The notes below the pieces were generated by a model that worked only from the letters and a program-made list of their open reading frames with translations, made no database searches and was not told where the DNA came from. Of a stretch of DNA of 64,000 nt, positions 8,241 to 16,188 are shown in pieces (positions within the stretch are counted from its first letter, which is position 1; each line of letters opens with the position of its first letter). The stretch is taken from contig NZ_JAQWFR010000026.1 in the NCBI RefSeq assembly GCF_029238675.1, forward strand, positions 1 to 64,000, given 5' to 3'. Both the position numbers and the translations under genes were made by a program. The DNA comes from Oceanicoccus sp. GTDB taxonomy: Bacteria > Pseudomonadota > Gammaproteobacteria > Pseudomonadales > Dasaniaceae.

Positions 8241-9914
8241 TTAATTTGGCCAGTAAAGATAAACATCCCCGTCTTCGTAGTCGGCATTCGACGTTTTGTC
8301 GATCAGTTGTGGTATTTCTATCGCACTTTGCCATAGCGGTGCTGCCTGTTCGGCGTGGTGTGCATCGAGTAAGGCGGTTAGTTCAGCGGCTTTTTCTGGC
8401 TGCTGAGTTAACAGGTTGTTTTGCTCCGTTGGGTCATTATTTAAATCAAATAAAAACACAATAGGTTTAGTGCCGGGTTTGTCGGGCTGTTCAGCCCGAA
8501 TCATTTTCCAGCCTTCATGCCAAACGGTTTGCTGATGGCCGTTATGCCAGAACAAGGTTTTATGGGGTGCACCGGTTTGCTCGCCGGTTATAAAGGGCAG
8601 TAAGTTAACACCGTCCAGTTTGCGATCAGTGGGAACGCTGGCCCCAGCTGCTGCGGCAATGGTATGAAATAAATCGATATGGTGAATAGCTTCGTTTGAT
8701 GTTTGGCCAGCTTCTATTTGTGCAGGCCACTTCGCCATATAAGGCACATGGGTGCCGCCTTCAAAGTGGCTAAGCTTCCAGCCACGGTAAGGTTTATTGA
8801 GGTCCGGCAAACCCAGATAACCGGCACCGCCATTGTCACTGGTAAAGATAATCAGCGTGTTGTCACTCAAACCATTTTCTTTCAGGCTTGCCTCGATTTT
8901 TTCTACGCTTCTATCCAGCGATCTAAGCATGGCCGCATAGGTTCTCAGTCGGTGGTCTTTGATATGCGCCAGGGCGTCGTAATCTTCCCGGCTAGCTTGT
9001 ACCGGGTTGTGAGGACCCCAGTGTGCCAGATATAAAAAGAAGGGGCGATTGCGGTTAGCTTCAATAACATCTACTGCAGCGTCGGTAAAATAATCGGTTA
9101 AATAGCCTTTGGGTTCAAAGGGGGGGCCGCCATTCCATTGGACTTCGTAGCTGCCTACTGTCCAGACCATATTGTCGATGGGATCACCCTCTATTTTTGC
9201 ATTGACCACATCGGGGTGGTCGGGGGGAAGGTAGAAAACTCCTTTCATATAGAGGCTGTCATTGAATCCTTGTTGTTCCGGGCGCATGTCGCCATTAGAA
9301 CCGAGATGCCACTTGCCAATATGGGCGGTGTAATAATCCTGTTGTTGCAGTACTTCGCCAATGGTTATTTCTTCGTTGGGCATGCCGAGAAAATCTATCC
9401 CCGGGAGGGTGTCGGCAACATCCATATCAACCAATGGAGGTGGGGTGGTGGGGCTGAGTTCTGCCATCCAACTAGAAATAAGTACGCCGGTTTTATAGAT
9501 AGGGGTGTATTCCAGACCAAAACGAGTGGAGTAGCGCCCGGTCATTAACGAAGCGCGAGAACTGGCACAGACGGCATTGGCGGCATAGCCGTTGTTAAAG
9601 CGGACACCTTGTTGCGCAAGTTGGTCGATATTTGGTGTCTGCAAACTACCATCGGCGGCACCGCCGTTGTAGAGGGAAATATCATTAAAACCCATATCAT
9701 CGGTTAGGATCAGAATAATATTAGGGGGTCTTTCGGCGGGTGTTTGTTCTGCACTGGCTGGACCCTGCGGCCACACGACGGGTTTGTTAGGCTCGATATT
9801 ACTGGTCAGCGCAGCAAGTTTGGGCGCGGCAAACAGTAAAATATTGAGCCGGTTTTGCCATGCGGTTAACGCGGTAACCATAATGACGACAACAATAATG
9901 GATAGTTTTTTCAT
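8241..9914 (-). CDS. Type I sulfatase with N-terminal membrane anchor
   Basis: A second arylsulfatase-family enzyme (557 residues). A hydrophobic N-terminal helix (about residues 4-19) without a clear cleavage site suggests anchoring in the inner membrane. NIILILTDDMGFNDIS near 65 supplies the first metal-binding Asp pair, and FTSDNGGAGY in the middle is the second metal site. The formylglycine motif is C-A-S-S-R (Cys near 116), with Ser where Pro or Ala is usual, followed by ASLMTGRYSTRFG. The overall order matches the family and no domain is missing. Both sulfatases here differ strongly from each other, so they are not a recent duplication. Confidence 0.87.
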   Translation of the reverse strand: MKKLSIIVVVIMVTALTAWQNRLNILLFAAPKLAALTSNIEPNKPVVWPQGPASAEQTPAERPPNIILILTDDMGFNDISLYNGGAADGSLQTPNIDQLAQQGVRFNNGYAANAVCASSRASLMTGRYSTRFGLEYTPIYKTGVLISSWMAELSPTTPPPLVDMDVADTLPGIDFLGMPNEEITIGEVLQQQDYYTAHIGKWHLGSNGDMRPEQQGFNDSLYMKGVFYLPPDHPDVVNAKIEGDPIDNMVWTVGSYEVQWNGGPPFEPKGYLTDYFTDAAVDVIEANRNRPFFLYLAHWGPHNPVQASREDYDALAHIKDHRLRTYAAMLRSLDRSVEKIEASLKENGLSDNTLIIFTSDNGGAGYLGLPDLNKPYRGWKLSHFEGGTHVPYMAKWPAQIEAGQTSNEAIHHIDLFHTIAAAAGASVPTDRKLDGVNLLPFITGEQTGAPHKTLFWHNGHQQTVWHEGWKMIRAEQPDKPGTKPIVFLFDLNNDPTEQNNLLTQQPEKAAELTALLDAHHAEQAAPLWQSAIEIPQLIDKTSNADYEDGDVYLYWPN

Positions 9915-9927
9915 ATAGGGGTACTCG

Positions 9928-10005
9928 TTAAACGAAAATAAGATACAGCAGGCTTGCGGCCAGTGCCAGAATTAAGGCGACGACCAGAGCGAACCAGGGC
10001 GAAGT
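9928..10005 (-). other. In-frame transmembrane segment just after the DUF2855 stop codon
   Basis: Directly after the TAG of the DUF2855 gene, in the same reading frame, come 25 sense codons ending in TAA that encode TSPWF followed by a strongly hydrophobic stretch (LVVALILALAAS, then LLYLIFV). Such a clean membrane helix is unlikely by chance. It may be a lost C-terminal anchor, a product of stop-codon readthrough, or the remains of a small gene. No start codon or ribosome binding site of its own is evident. Confidence 0.45.
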
Positions 10006-11109
10006 CTAATCCAGCAAAGAGATCATTAGGCCTCGGCTAGCGGCCACTTTATTATCCAGTAATTCTCCCCAGATGGTTTGCAACTGCTCGGCCCCATGAA
10101 CCCACTCAACATTAATTAAATGATTAAGCTCAGCAGCGACTTTTAAACTGTGCTCCATGCCTTTAAGCATGGTGGCGCCGGGGCCCCACTCGGCATCACG
10201 GGCGGCAATATGCCCGGGTGCAAAGAAAAACGTCGGTTTAGCGCCGGGTAGTTTCTCCATCCTGCCGCCGGCTTCCCAGTGGCTGGCACCTACCATGGAG
10301 CTTTCTACCATATTATCCCCGAGAAGATTGTGCAGAGTGGTCGTCAGACCAATATTACCCGACATATCAATATAGGCGCTGGGCAGGCTGTTATCAATTT
10401 GCTCTTCATTGCCATAGGTCACCACCTGGTCACAGCAGCCAAGACCATTCACAAAATCGAGGTTGCCGGTTGAAGTAATACCGACGATTTTGGCAGTCAC
10501 AGCTGGATCATCTTGCAGCATTTTGGCCAGACCAAAACCGGTTTTAGAAGATACCGAGCCGATAAGGATTTGTTGGGCATCAAACAGATTGTTGAATAGC
10601 AGATAGTCATACAGTACAAAAGAAGTACTAAATAGTGGTACCAGCAAGCAGCGTTCGTTTTCATACTGCTGCACAAAATCCGGTTCCGCTTGAGTGCGGC
10701 GGTAGGTGTTATAGAGGCCCGGTAATTCTCTGCGGTGCTCGGTAAAGTCGATAAATTGGTCGGCAATAATATTGCCGGGTTTGAGGACGGTATGGCTAGC
10801 CATGGGGAAAAACCCCCACAGGCGCTCACCGACGGCGATATCATCACATTCAGAGGCGACAACATTAGCACAGGCCCAAACTGGCACTTTACCCCAGTGT
10901 TCTTCAGCGGCTTCTACAGGTGTTGGGTAGTAGTTCCAATAACCAATCATGTCACCGGAAAGGGCATAACTGACGTTGTTTGCAGTGAGGCCAAATTTAT
11001 CTATGGCTACTAACACTTCACCTTTGCCGGGGGTAGGCACTTTAGCATTCACTACTTTGGTATTGCGAAAGTCTTTACGGTTGGTCCAGAGTTCTGTCAG
11101 TTGCGTCAT
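10006..11109 (-). CDS. DUF2855 family protein (MDR/quinone reductase-like)
   Basis: A 367-residue protein resembling DUF2855 members, which are distant relatives of medium-chain dehydrogenases/quinone reductases. An N-terminal GroES-like part contains GKGEVLVAIDKFGLTANNV, and a Rossmann-like part has IGSVSSKTGFGLA in place of the usual nucleotide-binding turn, then YIDMSGN. The start at 11109 (MTQLTELW) is preferred over upstream codons because an operator-like palindrome at 11134-11170 occupies the longer N-terminus. It is divergent from a TetR gene, the usual layout for a regulated target. A single TAG separates it from an in-frame membrane helix. Proteins of this family often sit beside acyl-CoA genes; the reaction is not known to me. 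Confidence 0.75.
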   Translation of the reverse strand: MTQLTELWTNRKDFRNTKVVNAKVPTPGKGEVLVAIDKFGLTANNVSYALSGDMIGYWNYYPTPVEAAEEHWGKVPVWACANVVASECDDIAVGERLWGFFPMASHTVLKPGNIIADQFIDFTEHRRELPGLYNTYRRTQAEPDFVQQYENERCLLVPLFSTSFVLYDYLLFNNLFDAQQILIGSVSSKTGFGLAKMLQDDPAVTAKIVGITSTGNLDFVNGLGCCDQVVTYGNEEQIDNSLPSAYIDMSGNIGLTTTLHNLLGDNMVESSMVGASHWEAGGRMEKLPGAKPTFFFAPGHIAARDAEWGPGATMLKGMEHSLKVAAELNHLINVEWVHGAEQLQTIWGELLDNKVAASRGLMISLLD

Positions 11110-11133
11110 GTTGAGCTTGCCTATGGGGTGATC

Positions 11134-11170
11134 TGTATAATATATTGTCATCATATATGACAGTATATTC
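11134..11170. promoter_or_regulatory. Putative TetR operator between DUF2855 and tetR genes
   Basis: An imperfect inverted repeat with half-sites ATATTGTCAT and ATATGACAGTATAT is centred near 11152 in the divergent intergenic region. It shares the TGTCAT/ATGACA core with sites at 2191-2225 and 11989-12020. Autoregulation by the adjacent TetR protein is the likely use. Confidence 0.55.
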
Positions 11171-11319
11171 AAAGACAACAAGTACAACTTGGATAAATCA
11201 GGCTGAATTAAAATGTTAGTTTTAGGACGTTAAAATGGGTTGGATAAGATACAAGTGAAGGGTGTTTGTGGCAAAATACACCGCAGGGTATTGATTTTAA
11301 TGGGTTTGGTGGAATATCA

Positions 11320-11895
11320 GTGAGTGCTTCAAAAGTAGATGGTCGTCAGCAGCGCAGTGAGCGCAGCCGTCAGCAAATTATCGATGCGATGATTCAGTTG
11401 ATGAATAAGGGGATTTATATCCCTACTGCACAGCAGGTGGCGAACGAGGCGGATATTTCTATTCGTACTGTCTTTCGTCTTTTTTCGGAAATGGACAAGC
11501 TCTTCCTGGAAATTGATGAGGTTCTGAGGCCGAGTTATGAGAGTTATTTTGATGCTCAGGATACCAGTGGTTCTTTAGAGGATCGTATTATGCGGGCGGT
11601 TGAAGCCCGTGTTAGCTGCTATCTTGAGATACGTGCCCTGTTCGTTGCAACCCGTAGCCTGTTGTGGCGCTCGGAAATACTCACAGAGACTTACCAAAAC
11701 AACCAGAAACGCCTGCGTCAGAATCTGATCAATATGTTACCCGAACTTAAAGCGGTGAAAGCAGAAACTCTCGAAACAGTGGATGCGGTGACCTCTTTCG
11801 AGTTTCTTGAGCGTCTGCAGTTGAATCAGGGCCTCTGTGAAAAGGCTTGCCGGAGACTGGTTTATAACCTGGTTTTAGACTTGCTGACACCCTAG
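11320..11895 (+). CDS. TetR/AcrR family transcriptional regulator
   Basis: A 191-residue one-component regulator. The N-terminal helix-turn-helix lies in TAQQVANEADISIRTVFRLF, followed by a helical ligand-binding region without recognisable features. A GTG start at 11320 is chosen because GGTGGA sits 6 bases before it and the protein then begins just ahead of the DNA-binding domain; a TTG at 11266 would add 18 residues. The gene is divergent from DUF2855 with a palindromic operator between them, and the same half-site appears before the MaoC operon downstream and GST-2 upstream. By analogy with similar loci it may be a repressor relieved by an acyl-CoA or the substrate; that is inference. Confidence 0.85.
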   Translation: MSASKVDGRQQRSERSRQQIIDAMIQLMNKGIYIPTAQQVANEADISIRTVFRLFSEMDKLFLEIDEVLRPSYESYFDAQDTSGSLEDRIMRAVEARVSCYLEIRALFVATRSLLWRSEILTETYQNNQKRLRQNLINMLPELKAVKAETLETVDAVTSFEFLERLQLNQGLCEKACRRLVYNLVLDLLTP

Positions 11896-11925
11896 TAACC
11901 CCTAGTTAACCCGGGTCAACACCCC

Positions 11926-11950
11926 AAAAGCCTGATTCTCAGGCTTTATT
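11926..11950 (+). terminator. Intrinsic terminator after tetR gene
   Basis: AAAGCCTGA (11927-11935), loop TTC, TCAGGCTTT (11939-11947) form a perfect 9-bp stem followed by ATTT. It lies 31 bases past the TetR stop codon. Confidence 0.75.
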
Positions 11951-11988
11951 TGCTCATACAGCCAAGTTTTTTGACTATTTACCGGGTT

Positions 11989-12020
11989 TATATTGTCATA
12001 TCTTGTGACATAATATATCT
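11989..12020. promoter_or_regulatory. Putative operator upstream of the MaoC operon
   Basis: TATATTGTCATATCTTGTGA followed by CATAATATA is an interrupted palindrome (ATATTGTCA and TGACATAATAT arms). A TTGACT at 11971-11976 could be the -35 of the promoter it overlaps. The site shares its core with those at 2191 and 11134 and lies about 155 bases before the MaoC start, leaving a long leader. Confidence 0.5.
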
Positions 12021-12174
12021 TCCCGAACCTGAAACCGGCTATTTGATGTCATGGTCTTCTATAGGGAGGCCGCTATACTTTCGAATTAAGCGTGAACAAA
12101 TCTGTTTTTTCAAACACGATCCATTTATAAGCATGGTCTGTTTATAAACATGACCCATTAATAAGGAGCACACG

Positions 12175-12630
12175 ATGAAAATTATTAAGGCTGACACTAT
12201 TGCTGAATATATTGGCCAACAGTCAGAACCTAGTCCCTGGCATACTGTTACTCAGGAGCAAATTAACCAGTTTGCCGATTGCACACTCGACCATCAGTTT
12301 ATTCACGTTGATCCGGAAGCGGCCAAGAATGGCCCCTTTGGCACCACCATTGCCCACGGCTTCCTTAGCTTATCGATGTTGTCTCACTTTGCTGAAAGCA
12401 CTGGTTTGATTATTGATGGTGCGCACACCTTTATCAATTACGGCTTCGATAAAGTTCGTTTTCTAACCCCTGTTAAAGTCGATAGTAAAATACGTGCTAC
12501 CGCTACGGTAATTTCCCTTGTAGAAAAAAATCCCGGTCAGTTTGTATTGACAACCAATATGGTGGTTGAAATCGAAGGCGAAGAAAAGCCTGCCTTGATT
12601 GCTGAATGGGTCTCCATGCAAATTTGCTAA
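12175..12630 (+). CDS. MaoC-like (R)-enoyl-CoA hydratase
   Basis: A 151-residue single-hotdog hydratase that adds water to enoyl-CoA to give the (R)-3-hydroxyacyl-CoA. The hydratase-2 motif is visible as DHQFIHVDPEAA near residue 38, with the catalytic Asp and His, followed by GTTIAHGFLSLSML near 59. The length matches PhaJ/MaoC single-domain enzymes. AAGGAG 7-8 bases before the ATG is a strong ribosome site. It is first of three closely spaced genes (29 and 21 bases apart) with a dehydrogenase and a thiolase, giving hydration, oxidation and thiolysis steps of a beta-oxidation-like spiral. Confidence 0.87.
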   Translation: MKIIKADTIAEYIGQQSEPSPWHTVTQEQINQFADCTLDHQFIHVDPEAAKNGPFGTTIAHGFLSLSMLSHFAESTGLIIDGAHTFINYGFDKVRFLTPVKVDSKIRATATVISLVEKNPGQFVLTTNMVVEIEGEEKPALIAEWVSMQIC

Positions 12631-12659
12631 ACATTATTTTTAAATAGATAGGTAAAGTT

Positions 12660-13577
12660 ATGACAGTTAATTTTGAAGGTCAGGTAGCGATTGTTACTGG
12701 TGCTGGTAATGGTTTGGGTCGTTCACATGCGTTAGAGCTAGCCGCTCGTGGCGCTAAAGTCGTGGTTAACGACCTTGGTGGTGCACGTGATGGTAGCGGC
12801 GGTGGTTCCGAGGCAGCTTTAGAAGTGGTTGCTGCAATTGAAGCCAATGGCGGTGAAGCGATTGCTCACGGTGCCAATGTTGCCAAATTTGATGAAGTTG
12901 AAGATATGGTAAAACAGGCCATGGATAAGTGGGGCCGGGTTGATATTTTAATTAACAATGCCGGTATCCTGCGCGACAAATCTTTTTCAAAAATGGGCTT
13001 GGATGATTTCCGTTTGGTGATGGATGTTCACCTAATGGGTTCCGTTAACTGTACTAAAGCCGTTTGGGAAATCATGAAAGAGCAGGGTTATGGCCGTATT
13101 GTCATGACGACTTCTTCTAGTGGTATGTACGGTAACTTTGGTCAGACTAACTATGGTGCAGCCAAAATGGCAGTACTGGGTTTGATGAATACTTTGGTAT
13201 TGGAAGGCTTTAAATACGATATCCGTGTTAATGCTTTGGCCCCAACAGCGGGTACGCGTATGACTGAAGATCTAATGCCTCCTGAAGTGTTAGAAATGTT
13301 AACCCCTGAAGCCGTAACAGCAGGTGCCTTAACCCTTTGTCATAAAGAAGCGCCTAACCGTTTGATTCTTTGTGCGGGTGCCGGTGGTTATGCCAGCACA
13401 CGTTTATTTGAAACTGAAGGTACTTTCATACCTGCTGAAGACCAGACACCAGAAAAAGTATTGGAAAACTGGGCTGATATTACTAATACCGCCAATCAGT
13501 CTGAGTTAGAGTCTGGCCTTAAGCAGTCAGAAAAATTTCTGGGTAAAGCTTTTGCCCATATTCAGTCACAATCGTAA
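12660..13577 (+). CDS. Short-chain dehydrogenase, peroxisomal MFE-2-like 3-hydroxyacyl-CoA dehydrogenase
   Basis: A 305-residue SDR. The cofactor loop is TGAGNGLGRSHA (residues about 13-24), NNAG follows at about 100, and the catalytic Tyr and Lys are in YGAAK near 165 with the Ser cluster TTSSSG before them. KVVVNDLGG and the extended C-terminus are typical of the dehydrogenase part of multifunctional enzyme 2, which oxidises (R)-3-hydroxyacyl-CoA and pairs with MaoC-type hydratases, as it does here. It most likely uses NAD. Gene order and stereochemistry agree, which supports a working (R)-specific beta-oxidation module. Confidence 0.87.
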   Translation: MTVNFEGQVAIVTGAGNGLGRSHALELAARGAKVVVNDLGGARDGSGGGSEAALEVVAAIEANGGEAIAHGANVAKFDEVEDMVKQAMDKWGRVDILINNAGILRDKSFSKMGLDDFRLVMDVHLMGSVNCTKAVWEIMKEQGYGRIVMTTSSSGMYGNFGQTNYGAAKMAVLGLMNTLVLEGFKYDIRVNALAPTAGTRMTEDLMPPEVLEMLTPEAVTAGALTLCHKEAPNRLILCAGAGGYASTRLFETEGTFIPAEDQTPEKVLENWADITNTANQSELESGLKQSEKFLGKAFAHIQSQS

Positions 13578-13598
13578 ATTAATTCGGAGTTATTCAAC

Positions 13599-14780
13599 AT
13601 GAAAGAAGCCGTTATTGTTTCAGCTGCGCGTACCCCTATTGGTAAAGCCTACCGGGGCGCCTTTAATAATTTGGAAGCCCCTTCACTGAGCTCCTATGCC
13701 ATAGAAGCTGCGGTACAGCGCGCTGGTGTAGACCCAGGCGAGTTAGAAGATTGTATTATGGGTACAGCCTTACAGCAGGGCACCGCAGGTTTTAACTTAG
13801 GCCGTCAAGCCGCTATGGCCGCGGGCCTACCCGTAACCGTATCGGGTATGACCATTGACCGTCAGTGCTCTTCCGGTTTAATGGCGATTGCTACCGGTGC
13901 CAAACAAATTGTGATGGACGGTATGCAGACACTGGTTGCCGGTGGTTGTGAGTCCATCAGCCTGGTACAGAACGAAAAAATGAATGCTAGTCGAATGGTT
14001 GATCCTAAAGCGATTGCCCATGCCCCGAATATTCATATGCCTATGCTGGATACCGCAGAAGTTGTAGCCAACCGTTACAGCGTTGCCCGTGATGTGCAGG
14101 ACGAATACGCCTTGCAATCTCAGCAGCGTACTGCTGCAGCTCAAGAGGCGGGTAAATTTGCCGATGAGATTGTGCCGGTTACAGCCACCAAAATGGTAGT
14201 GAATAAAGAAACGGGTGATGTTAGCGAAGAGCAGGTGACGTTATCTCTGGATGAGGGCAACCGTCCTTCTACTACTCTGGAATCTTTAAACGGTCTTAAC
14301 CCGGTACGTGATGGTGGTTTCATTACTGCGGGTAACGCTTCACAGTTATCTGACGGTGCAGCAGCTGTTATTATGATGGATAGCAAACTGGCGGAGCAGC
14401 GTAACCTTGAACCGCTAGGTGTGTATCGCGGTATGGCTATGGCCGGTTGCGAACCTGATGAAATGGGTATTGGCCCGGTTTTCGCTATTCCAAGGTTGTT
14501 AGAGCGCAATGGTCTTAGCATGGACGATATCGGTGTTTGGGAATTAAACGAAGCCTTTGCGGTGCAAGTGCTTTACTGTCGCGATAAGCTGGGCATCCCT
14601 AATGAAAAACTTAACGTGAATGGTGGTGCTATCTCTATTGGTCACCCTTACGGTATGAGTGGTGCGCGTATGGCGATGCACGCAATGATGGAAGCCAAAC
14701 GTCGCGGTGAAAAATATGCCGTAGTTACTATGTGTGTAGGCGGTGGTATGGGTGCTGCTGGTTTGTTTGAAGTTTTCTAA
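13599..14780 (+). CDS. Acetyl-CoA acetyltransferase / 3-ketoacyl-CoA thiolase
   Basis: A 393-residue thiolase. The acyl-accepting Cys is in DRQCSSGL (Cys 90), the catalytic His is in [11 protein letters not shown] near 350 and the second Cys is in [10 protein letters not shown] near 379, so all active residues are present. Length is standard. It closes the MaoC-SDR-thiolase set and is followed by a terminator, so the three genes form one transcription unit. Whether it works in degradation or in condensation is not decided by sequence, but the neighbouring hydratase, dehydrogenase and acyl-CoA dehydrogenase favour degradation. Confidence 0.9.
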   Translation: MKEAVIVSAARTPIGKAYRGAFNNLEAPSLSSYAIEAAVQRAGVDPGELEDCIMGTALQQGTAGFNLGRQAAMAAGLPVTVSGMTIDRQCSSGLMAIATGAKQIVMDGMQTLVAGGCESISLVQNEKMNASRMVDPKAIAHAPNIHMPMLDTAEVVANRYSVARDVQDEYALQSQQRTAAAQEAGKFADEIVPVTATKMVVNKETGDVSEEQVTLSLDEGNRPSTTLESLNGLNPVRDGGFITAGNASQLSDGAAAVIMMDSKLAEQRNLEPLGVYRGMAMAGCEPDEMGIGPVFAIPRLLERNGLSMDDIGVWELNEAFAVQVLYCRDKLGIPNEKLNVNGGAISIGHPYGMSGARMAMHAMMEAKRRGEKYAVVTMCVGGGMGAAGLFEVF

Positions 14781-14801
14781 TCGCTAGTAGTGATTATGCT
14801 G

Positions 14802-14830
14802 AAAAGGCCTTAACAATGAGGCCTTTTTTC
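14802..14830 (+). terminator. Intrinsic terminator after thiolase gene
   Basis: AAAAGGCCT, loop TAACAATG, AGGCCTTTTTT: an 8-9 bp stem and a T-run 22 bases past the thiolase stop codon. Confidence 0.85.
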
Positions 14831-14887
14831 TTACTACCCAGGCTAACGCGTTAAGGTTATGCAGCGACTTTATAAGAGAGAATGATA

Positions 14888-16042
14888 ATGGCAGATTCCC
14901 CTAAATTTGATTTGGTTGTTTATGGTGCGACTGGTTTTACCGGCCAGTTAATTTGCGAACATCTTAATCTGACTTACGGTGTTAACGGTGATATTAACTG
15001 GGCCATGGCAGGGCGCAGCCAGTCCAAATTAGAACAGGTACGCGATGAGTTGGGTGTTGATAGCTCAGTTGAGTTATTAGTCGCCGATACCACTGACCAA
15101 GCTTCAGTGAATACCTTAGTGTCCAGCACTAAAGTTTTAATCAGTGCTGTAGGCCCTTATCAGCAATATGGTTCTGATGTGGTTAAAGCCTGTGCCGAAC
15201 ATGGCACCGATTATGTCGACCTTTGCGGCGAACCCGCTTGGATGCATGAAATGATTGGCAAATATCACGCTATTGCCAAAAGCAATGGCGCCAGAATTGT
15301 TTTCTCCTGTGGTTTTGATTCTATTCCCTTTGATATGGGGGTTTATTTTTTACAGCAAGCCGCGCAGCAGCAATTAGGTGGCCCGGTTTCTCGTATCAAA
15401 TGTCGTGTTCGCGATCTGAATGGTATGGCCTCAGGCGGTACGGTTGCCAGCTTTATGGCGACGATGGCGGCGGCAAAAGAGTCACCAGAATTGTTTCATG
15501 TTTTGGGTAACCCCTTTGCCTTAACCGCTGATTTTAAGGGCCCGGAACAACCTGCCGGTGATAAACCTATCTTCGAAGACGATATTAATAGTTGGTCTGG
15601 TCCTTTTATTATGGCCATGATTAATACTAAAAATGTACACCGCTCTAATTACTTATTGGGTCACCAATATGGTGAAAACTTTGTCTACGACGAGATGGTG
15701 TTAATGGGTTCAGGTAAAGAACCTGCCAGTTTGGGAGAGGGCATGGGTTTTGATACATCCTTAAAGCCCGGTGAAGGTCCAAGCAAAGCGCAGCGCGAAG
15801 CGGGCTTGTACGATATTGTGTTTTACGGCACCGCCAGCGATGGCCAAACTATTCAGGCTTCGGTAAAAGGGGATCTTGACCCCGGTTACGGCTCTACCTC
15901 AAAAATAATTGCTGAAGCGGGTATTTGTCTACTGGAAAATACTACAACCGAAGGTGGTTGCTTAACTTCAGCACCTGCCATGGGCAGCGCTTTAATTGAA
16001 CGTTTACAAAACAAAGCCGGGCTTATTTTCTCTGTAGAATAA
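14888..16042 (+). CDS. Saccharopine dehydrogenase-like / trans-acting enoyl reductase family
   Basis: A 384-residue NAD(P)-binding protein. VVYGATGFTGQLICEHL near residue 10 is the Rossmann loop, and VDLCGEPAWMHEM and FSCGFDSIPFDMG further on are features of the saccharopine dehydrogenase-like group that includes mycobacterial trans-acting enoyl reductase. It probably reduces a double bond of a lipid or acyl chain. The start at 14888 is chosen because AGAGAG lies 7 bases before it, while the ATG at 14882 follows that sequence with no room. It has its own leader after the thiolase terminator and precedes the acyl-CoA dehydrogenase gene. Confidence 0.75.
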   Translation: MADSPKFDLVVYGATGFTGQLICEHLNLTYGVNGDINWAMAGRSQSKLEQVRDELGVDSSVELLVADTTDQASVNTLVSSTKVLISAVGPYQQYGSDVVKACAEHGTDYVDLCGEPAWMHEMIGKYHAIAKSNGARIVFSCGFDSIPFDMGVYFLQQAAQQQLGGPVSRIKCRVRDLNGMASGGTVASFMATMAAAKESPELFHVLGNPFALTADFKGPEQPAGDKPIFEDDINSWSGPFIMAMINTKNVHRSNYLLGHQYGENFVYDEMVLMGSGKEPASLGEGMGFDTSLKPGEGPSKAQREAGLYDIVFYGTASDGQTIQASVKGDLDPGYGSTSKIIAEAGICLLENTTTEGGCLTSAPAMGSALIERLQNKAGLIFSVE

Positions 16043-16093
16043 GTAGGCTGGATTATAATCCACCACCCGAAGCCGGATTATAATCCGGCCTAC
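16043..16093. repeat. Palindrome-pair repeat, complete copy
   Basis: Bounded by GTAGGC and GCCTAC, the unit contains GGATTATAATCC and the perfect 18-bp palindrome GCCGGATTATAATCCGGC (16072-16089). It begins one base after the stop codon of the preceding gene and could act as a transcriptional attenuator. Confidence 0.75.
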
Positions 16094-16188
16094 CAGACTG
16101 TTAACCAGACAGGGAATGTCATGGTAAGTCTGCCCCAGTCATTGAATAATCTAACTACTGAAATAATTGTCCCTGTGGAGAAAAGTGT

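Noticed and set aside
11950-12147. 65-residue ORF before the MaoC gene
   Set aside because: It spans the operator and promoter region, with no ribosome site.
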